A stretch of DNA of 34,532 nucleotides from Planctomycetaceae bacterium (GTDB lineage: Bacteria > Planctomycetota > SZUA-567). The notes under the pieces are model-generated. The model was given only the letters and a program-made list of their open reading frames with translations, did not search any database and was not told the DNA's origin. The DNA lies in assembly GCA_021203245.1 (NCBI GenBank), contig JAJQBO010000033.1, positions 1-34,532 on the forward strand, in the 5' to 3' direction. Positions 29,756 through 34,532 of the stretch are shown one piece after another. The first letter of the stretch is position 1, and each line of letters starts with the position of its first letter. The translations under genes and the position numbers were made by a program.

Positions 29756-31459
29756 TCACCGTTCATCGAGCGGTGAACCGGGCGCAGCCACGTTTGGAGC
29801 CCGTGTTGGCGTATAGCGAAGCTCGGGCGCGGGGGTATAGTTGATCTGATTGCGTGGTTGAGGTTCTTCTTCATCCTGTCCCTCGACCCTCACCGATCCC
29901 GCGCCATTTCCGTCCGCCGCCCGGGCCGCCGTTCGGGCGACCGTCTCCGGCGAAGGCGGCGCGAGCGGGAACCGGCTGCCGTCCGACAGGGTCATCGGCG
30001 GTTCGATGCCCATGTCGCGGAGGATTTCGGCCGCCTCGCGGGCCTGTTCGGTATTGGGGTAATGGGACACCACGTCGCCCAAAAGGAATACCGCCGCGTC
30101 GCGGGACTTTTTGACCCGCATCTTGGTCATGTATTCCTTGGCCTGGCGCAGCTTGTTCGTCGCTTCGAGATCGTTGGCGAGGACGACGGCGCGGCGACGG
30201 CGCTCCTCGGCCGGCAGGGATAAGCGCCGCTCGGCGTTTTCGACATCGTCCATCACCGTCGCCAGATCGACCCGCGCCGACTCGGGCATGCCGGCAGGCC
30301 ATTCCTGGCGGTAGACCGCTTCCGCGAGGGAAGACCGGGCCTGCATCGCCGCCTCGCTCTCGGGATAGTACTGGACGACGGTCCGGTAGAAGCGGGCGGC
30401 TTCGTCCCAATTCTGCTTCATGGCGGCGGCGTCGCCCCGGCGGAGCAGGGCGAGAGGCGCGTCCTTGGCCCCGGGCTGGTTGAAGATGGCGGCCATATAG
30501 ACCCGGTCCGCCGCCTCGTAGCCGCTCAGGGGAACCCCGTCCTGGCTCGCGCCCGGGACGTGGTTGTGGCCGAGCCGCCACATGCGTTCGCCGATGAACA
30601 TCTCCAGTTTGACCCGCCCCTCGACCTCGGCCCGGACAAAATCGGTCGGGAACGATCGTTCGAGCGCGTCGAAGGCGCGCCACCAGTTCTCGCGCCGGTA
30701 TTCGCAGCGGGCAACGCCATACCAGGCTTCTTCCCGCGCGGCGGTGGAGGCGTCGGCCATGGAGATAATTTCCATATAGCCGTCGACCGCCTCCTTCAGC
30801 TTCACGCGGTAGGTGTATTCGTCATTGGCGCGCTTGGCGTCGAGGGCGGCTTTTTCGCAGCCCTTGGCGAGGTCGAAAAACGGCTCCAGCTGGCGCGTGC
30901 CCAGCCCGGGCTGGATGATGCGCTTTCCTGTGGCCGGGTCGTACATGCCGGGGTCGTAGAACTCGTCGTTATATTCCGGCATGACGATGCCGGGAATGCC
31001 GCCCGCCTCGACCAGGGGCAGGTTGAAATAGTCCTCCGGCATCGACGCTGCCGGGGGCGAGACGGAAAATCCGCCGGACGGCAACGACGCCATCGGCGGC
31101 GCCTGGAGATTGGGAACGCTGACGCCGGCGCGGTCGGTCTGGAGGCCCTGTTGCGACTGGTCGTACCGGGCCGCCGGGGTGTTCGGGAGAGGCGGCAGAT
31201 AGGAGGACGCGGGCGTCGCGTTGGGGTCGTACGGCGCGTCCTCGGGACGGCTGAAGTTCCTGCCGCCGCCGTAGCGGGAAGCCGGGTAGGAGACGCCGCC
31301 GGCCGAAACGCCGGTCGTCAGTTCCGGCGGCGGCGGCAACGGCTCGGGCGTGGTGGCGGCATGGCCGCCGGGCGTCGCCGCCACCAGGGCGGCGGTTATG
31401 AGGGCCAGCGCCCCGGCTGCTTTGCCGCGCGTGGCGATGGCGTGGGTATCGGCCTGCAC
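29756..31459 (-). CDS. Secreted TPR-repeat protein
   Basis: This exported protein of 567 residues has a signal peptide (about 1-34, ending GGHA). A Pro/Ser-rich, probably disordered stretch follows to about residue 190. Helical repeat pairs of TPR type come next, with segments like DAPLALLRRGDAAAMKQNWDEA and FYRTVVQYYPESEAAMQARS seen in order. It ends in another Pro/Gln-rich tail. The start is GTG at 31459 with GGAG six bases upstream. It is the first gene of the pair of secreted TPR proteins, 91 bp before the second, and resembles it in layout (repeats plus disorder). Function is not recognised; envelope or secretion scaffolding is inferred from context. Confidence 0.7.
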   Translation of the reverse strand: MQADTHAIATRGKAAGALALITAALVAATPGGHAATTPEPLPPPPELTTGVSAGGVSYPASRYGGGRNFSRPEDAPYDPNATPASSYLPPLPNTPAARYDQSQQGLQTDRAGVSVPNLQAPPMASLPSGGFSVSPPAASMPEDYFNLPLVEAGGIPGIVMPEYNDEFYDPGMYDPATGKRIIQPGLGTRQLEPFFDLAKGCEKAALDAKRANDEYTYRVKLKEAVDGYMEIISMADASTAAREEAWYGVARCEYRRENWWRAFDALERSFPTDFVRAEVEGRVKLEMFIGERMWRLGHNHVPGASQDGVPLSGYEAADRVYMAAIFNQPGAKDAPLALLRRGDAAAMKQNWDEAARFYRTVVQYYPESEAAMQARSSLAEAVYRQEWPAGMPESARVDLATVMDDVENAERRLSLPAEERRRRAVVLANDLEATNKLRQAKEYMTKMRVKKSRDAAVFLLGDVVSHYPNTEQAREAAEILRDMGIEPPMTLSDGSRFPLAPPSPETVARTAARAADGNGAGSVRVEGQDEEEPQPRNQINYTPAPELRYTPTRAPNVAAPGSPLDER

Positions 31460-31559
31460 TCGTGTCTCCTCGTTACGATGATCGGTATCGGGTGCCAAGA
31501 CACCCAATGTGTTTATCGACACCACCCGGTGGTTGCCGCAGGGAAAATGGGAGCCAAAT

Positions 31560-31582
31560 CTCCCTCTCCGAGGGCGAGGGAG
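31560..31582. repeat. CTCCCTC/GAGGGAG palindrome
   Basis: CTCCCTC pairs with GAGGGAG around TCCGAGGGC. It is the same family as at 156-180 and 17503-17535. It lies in the 237-bp gap between ahcY and the TPR gene. That gap also holds the hairpin at 31640-31667 and GGGTG/CACCC (31492-31507) in the TPR leader. Confidence 0.5.
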
Positions 31583-31639
31583 CCTGTCTCCTCTCCCGTT
31601 GAAGGAGAACCCGAAACAACCCACCCTAATCTATATGAC

Positions 31640-31667
31640 GGGGGAGAGCCGTCGCCGGCTCTCCCCC
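31640..31667. terminator. Strong hairpin downstream of ahcY
   Basis: GGGGGAGAGCCG (31640-31651) pairs perfectly over 12 bp with 31656-31667, loop TCGC. It lies 29 bp after the ahcY stop on the minus strand. There is no U-tract, so termination may be weak or factor-assisted. Confidence 0.5.
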
Positions 31668-31696
31668 ATTCTGGATTATCCCCGTTTTGCGCTGCT

Positions 31697-33007
<1,311 letters not shown>

Positions 33008-33033
33008 CTATACGTATCGACGAATATTGCGGG

Positions 33034-33062
33034 ATTCTAAAGCTTTGTGACGACGATTGCAA
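33034..33062 (-). promoter_or_regulatory. ahcY promoter
   Basis: Minus-strand TTGCAA (33057-33062) and TAGAAT (33034-33039) are 17 bp apart. The leader is about 68 nt. I looked for an S-adenosylhomocysteine riboswitch in this leader and did not find its conserved core. Confidence 0.6.
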
Positions 33063-33297
33063 CACTTTCGTCCACATGCAGAGCGATTTCCGGACGCTGC
33101 GCCGTGCGCGGCGCGCCGGACCGGTCGACGGAAAGGGCGGTGTCGTGATGGACCGGTTCGTCGTCGGTAAGGATTAATTTTGTGGATTGAATTTGCGGAT
33201 GAAGTGTGCTGCATTTGCGTGCGCAGCGGCTCTAGAGCGTGGCCGCGGCCGAATCGTCCGTGTTTTTTCCGGTCGATGGATTCGCGTTTCGGGAGCG
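33063..33297. other. Intergenic stretch without recognisable gene
   Basis: The 338-bp gap 32960-33297 contains the ahcY promoter and leader, and then this stretch. I see no convincing ORF, RNA gene, REP-like copy or terminator in it. GC-rich alternating motifs such as GCGCGGCGCGCC occur near 33110. Confidence 0.4.
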
Positions 33298-34299
33298 TTA
33301 CGCCTTTGTCGCGCTTACCATGCCCATGCCGTCGCCGAGGACGTCGTACGCAACCGCCACTCCTGCGAATCCCGCGCTTTCCAGCATATCGCGGTACTGG
33401 GCTTCCGTGTAGGCTGCGCCACTGTCGTAGACATTCAGAAACACCAGAGAAAAGGCGATGGACGAGGGCGGGCCGAGACGGGAACTGTGCAGGACATTGC
33501 CGAAAATGTAAATCCGCCCGCCCGGCGTCATCGATTGGGCGATGTTCTTAAGGACACGCCGCGCGTCGTCTATGGACAGCGTTTGAATCAGCGCCCGCAA
33601 AACAGCCACATCGAATTGCCCGGTAGGCGGCTCTTGCGTGAGATCGACGGGGTCGGCGGTTATTCTGTCCCCGAATCCGGCCTCGGCCGCGAATCGTCCG
33701 GCCAACTTGGCCACTTTCGGCAGATCGGCAACAGTCGCCTTCAGATCCGGGTATTTCTCGCACAGGGCGATAGATACTCCGCCAGACCCGCCGCCGGCGT
33801 CGAGTACCGACCGGCACGCGCTCAAATCCACTTTCGCGGCAATTTCCCTGCCGCCACTGAGGCTGCTGTGGATCTGGTTACGAAAATAGACCAGCAACTC
33901 CTCGTCCGTCAGGGTATGAAAATCGTGCTTTGCGTGCGGCTCGCCGGTGCGGATGCTCTCCGCCGTCTGCAGAGCGGTACTCCAGAGCATGGAGAAAAAG
34001 CCGCCCATGCCCCCGATATACTCCGGTTCGCCCTGAACAAGAAACCGCGCGCTCTCCTCCGTATTCGCGAAGTTCCCTGCTTCCTCCTCCAAGACGCCCG
34101 CGACAACCAGGGCGTAGAGAAGCGGTTCGAGCTTTTCCTGCCGCACGCCGAGGGCGGAGGCAAGCTGTTCGCCCGTCATCGGCCCGCTCTTGAGCGGTGT
34201 GAAAACGTCCAGTTGCATCGCCGCCACCATGGCGAAAGACGGAAAGACGGCATAGAAGTTCTGCATGACGGTGGTGGGGGAGGCGGGAATGGTTGGCAT
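33298..34299 (-). CDS. SAM-dependent O-methyltransferase (acetylserotonin/hydroxyneurosporene methyltransferase-like)
   Basis: This small-molecule methyltransferase of the plant-OMT-like family has 333 residues. An N-terminal winged-helix dimerisation domain (about 10-90: LDVFTPLKSGPMTGEQLASAL) precedes the Rossmann methyltransferase domain. The SAM motif VLDAGGGSGGVSIAL is followed by KATVADLPKV, and a late LIQTLSIDDARRVLKNIA and MTPGGRIYIFG segment closes the fold. The ATG at 34299 has GGAG six bases before it; an alternative GTG at 34311 lacks a ribosome site. It is upstream of ahcY in the same direction but separated by the ahcY promoter. The substrate is not recognisable. Relatives act on aromatic hydroxyls or carotenoid and bacteriochlorophyll precursors. 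Confidence 0.85.
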   Translation of the reverse strand: MPTIPASPTTVMQNFYAVFPSFAMVAAMQLDVFTPLKSGPMTGEQLASALGVRQEKLEPLLYALVVAGVLEEEAGNFANTEESARFLVQGEPEYIGGMGGFFSMLWSTALQTAESIRTGEPHAKHDFHTLTDEELLVYFRNQIHSSLSGGREIAAKVDLSACRSVLDAGGGSGGVSIALCEKYPDLKATVADLPKVAKLAGRFAAEAGFGDRITADPVDLTQEPPTGQFDVAVLRALIQTLSIDDARRVLKNIAQSMTPGGRIYIFGNVLHSSRLGPPSSIAFSLVFLNVYDSGAAYTEAQYRDMLESAGFAGVAVAYDVLGDGMGMVSATKA

Positions 34300-34320
34300 C
34301 GGTGTCTCCACGGATTCCGG

Positions 34321-34362
34321 AATTCATAATTCATAATTCACAATGCACAATTATGGTCCAAT
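34321..34362 (-). repeat. AT-rich element, inverted copy of 94-135
   Basis: The reverse complement matches 94-135 at 41 of 42 positions. It lies 21 bp upstream of the methyltransferase start. The AT-rich DNA beyond it (34367-34440) may hold the methyltransferase promoter (TTTAAT and TATGAT at 17 bp on the minus strand), but this is weak. Confidence 0.65.
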
Positions 34363-34460
34363 GTCATAATGTAATGCGCCGACGCAAAAATCATATATTA
34401 CGTCAGGGAACAATTAAAGCATTTTAAAAACATACGTGAACGCAGCCGATGGCTTCGTGA

Positions 34461-34500
34461 GTTCGGTGCATTACCCGTCTATTCCCGTGGACCCCGGCCT
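34461..34500 (-). repeat. Diverged REP-like element end at the window edge
   Basis: GTTCGGTGCATTA, then CCGTGGACCCCGGCC, matches the flank and end of copy A1 (2680-2721, reverse complement). The rest, to the window end, departs from the family. The element may be partial, or completed beyond the window. Confidence 0.5.
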
Positions 34501-34532
34501 CGGCTCCGGAATTCACCAGGGCGGTTCAGTAC

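Overview
The window is chromosomal DNA of a GC-rich, Gram-negative-type, flagellated bacterium. The envelope genes support this: an LptE-like lipoprotein, secreted TPR proteins, periplasmic binding proteins and a flagellin. A periplasmic-type cobaltochelatase (CbiK) behind a cobalamin riboswitch points to the anaerobic corrinoid route. I cannot fix the phylum from sequence alone. The gene repertoire would suit a PVC-type or deltaproteobacterial-type lineage, but that is inference. I see no tRNA, rRNA, CRISPR array, prophage or transposase gene.

Layout, left to right. (1) 200-2491, minus: a three-gene osmoprotectant-type ABC importer with a strong promoter carrying a perfect dyad. (2) 2917-3993, minus: transaldolase. 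(3) 4204-6450, minus: priA, apparently leaderless. (4) 6586-8159, minus: an ABC-2 exporter, divergent from (5) a corrinoid/metal uptake locus at 8275-12739, plus. That locus holds a FecCD/BtuC permease, a BtuD ATPase with a broken reading frame, an inverted repeat pair, a cobalamin riboswitch, secreted CbiK and a BtuF-like binding protein. (6) 12958-16424, minus: PcrA/UvrD helicase and a DHH phosphoesterase, divergent from a metallo-beta-lactamase-fold hydrolase at 16597-17487. (7) 17611-22728, minus: a translation and precursor cluster read as NTP-transferase (GlmU N-terminal type), prs, rplY, pth, rpsF, ssb, rpsR, rplI. (8) 23214-24743, minus: flagellin. (9) 24985-31459, minus: an envelope cluster of two secreted TPR proteins, LptE (broken frame) and FtsH. 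(10) 31697-34299, minus: S-adenosylhomocysteine hydrolase preceded by a SAM-dependent methyltransferase.

Genes are tightly packed. Four start/stop pairs overlap as ATGA, and many promoters can be read as good -35/-10 pairs with 16-18 bp spacing. Five genes of the translation cluster start with GTG.

The most unusual structure lies between genes. A family of about 59-bp REP-like elements occurs as inverted pairs at three intergenic sites, with a single copy at a fourth and a diverged piece at the right edge. A second family of GC-rich CCCTC/GAGGG palindromes follows many genes. An AT-rich element occurs in opposite orientation at the two ends of the window. Two otherwise good genes (btuD-like and lptE-like) are each broken by an apparent one-base loss in a short C/G run. 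This is either sequencing error or real frame loss.
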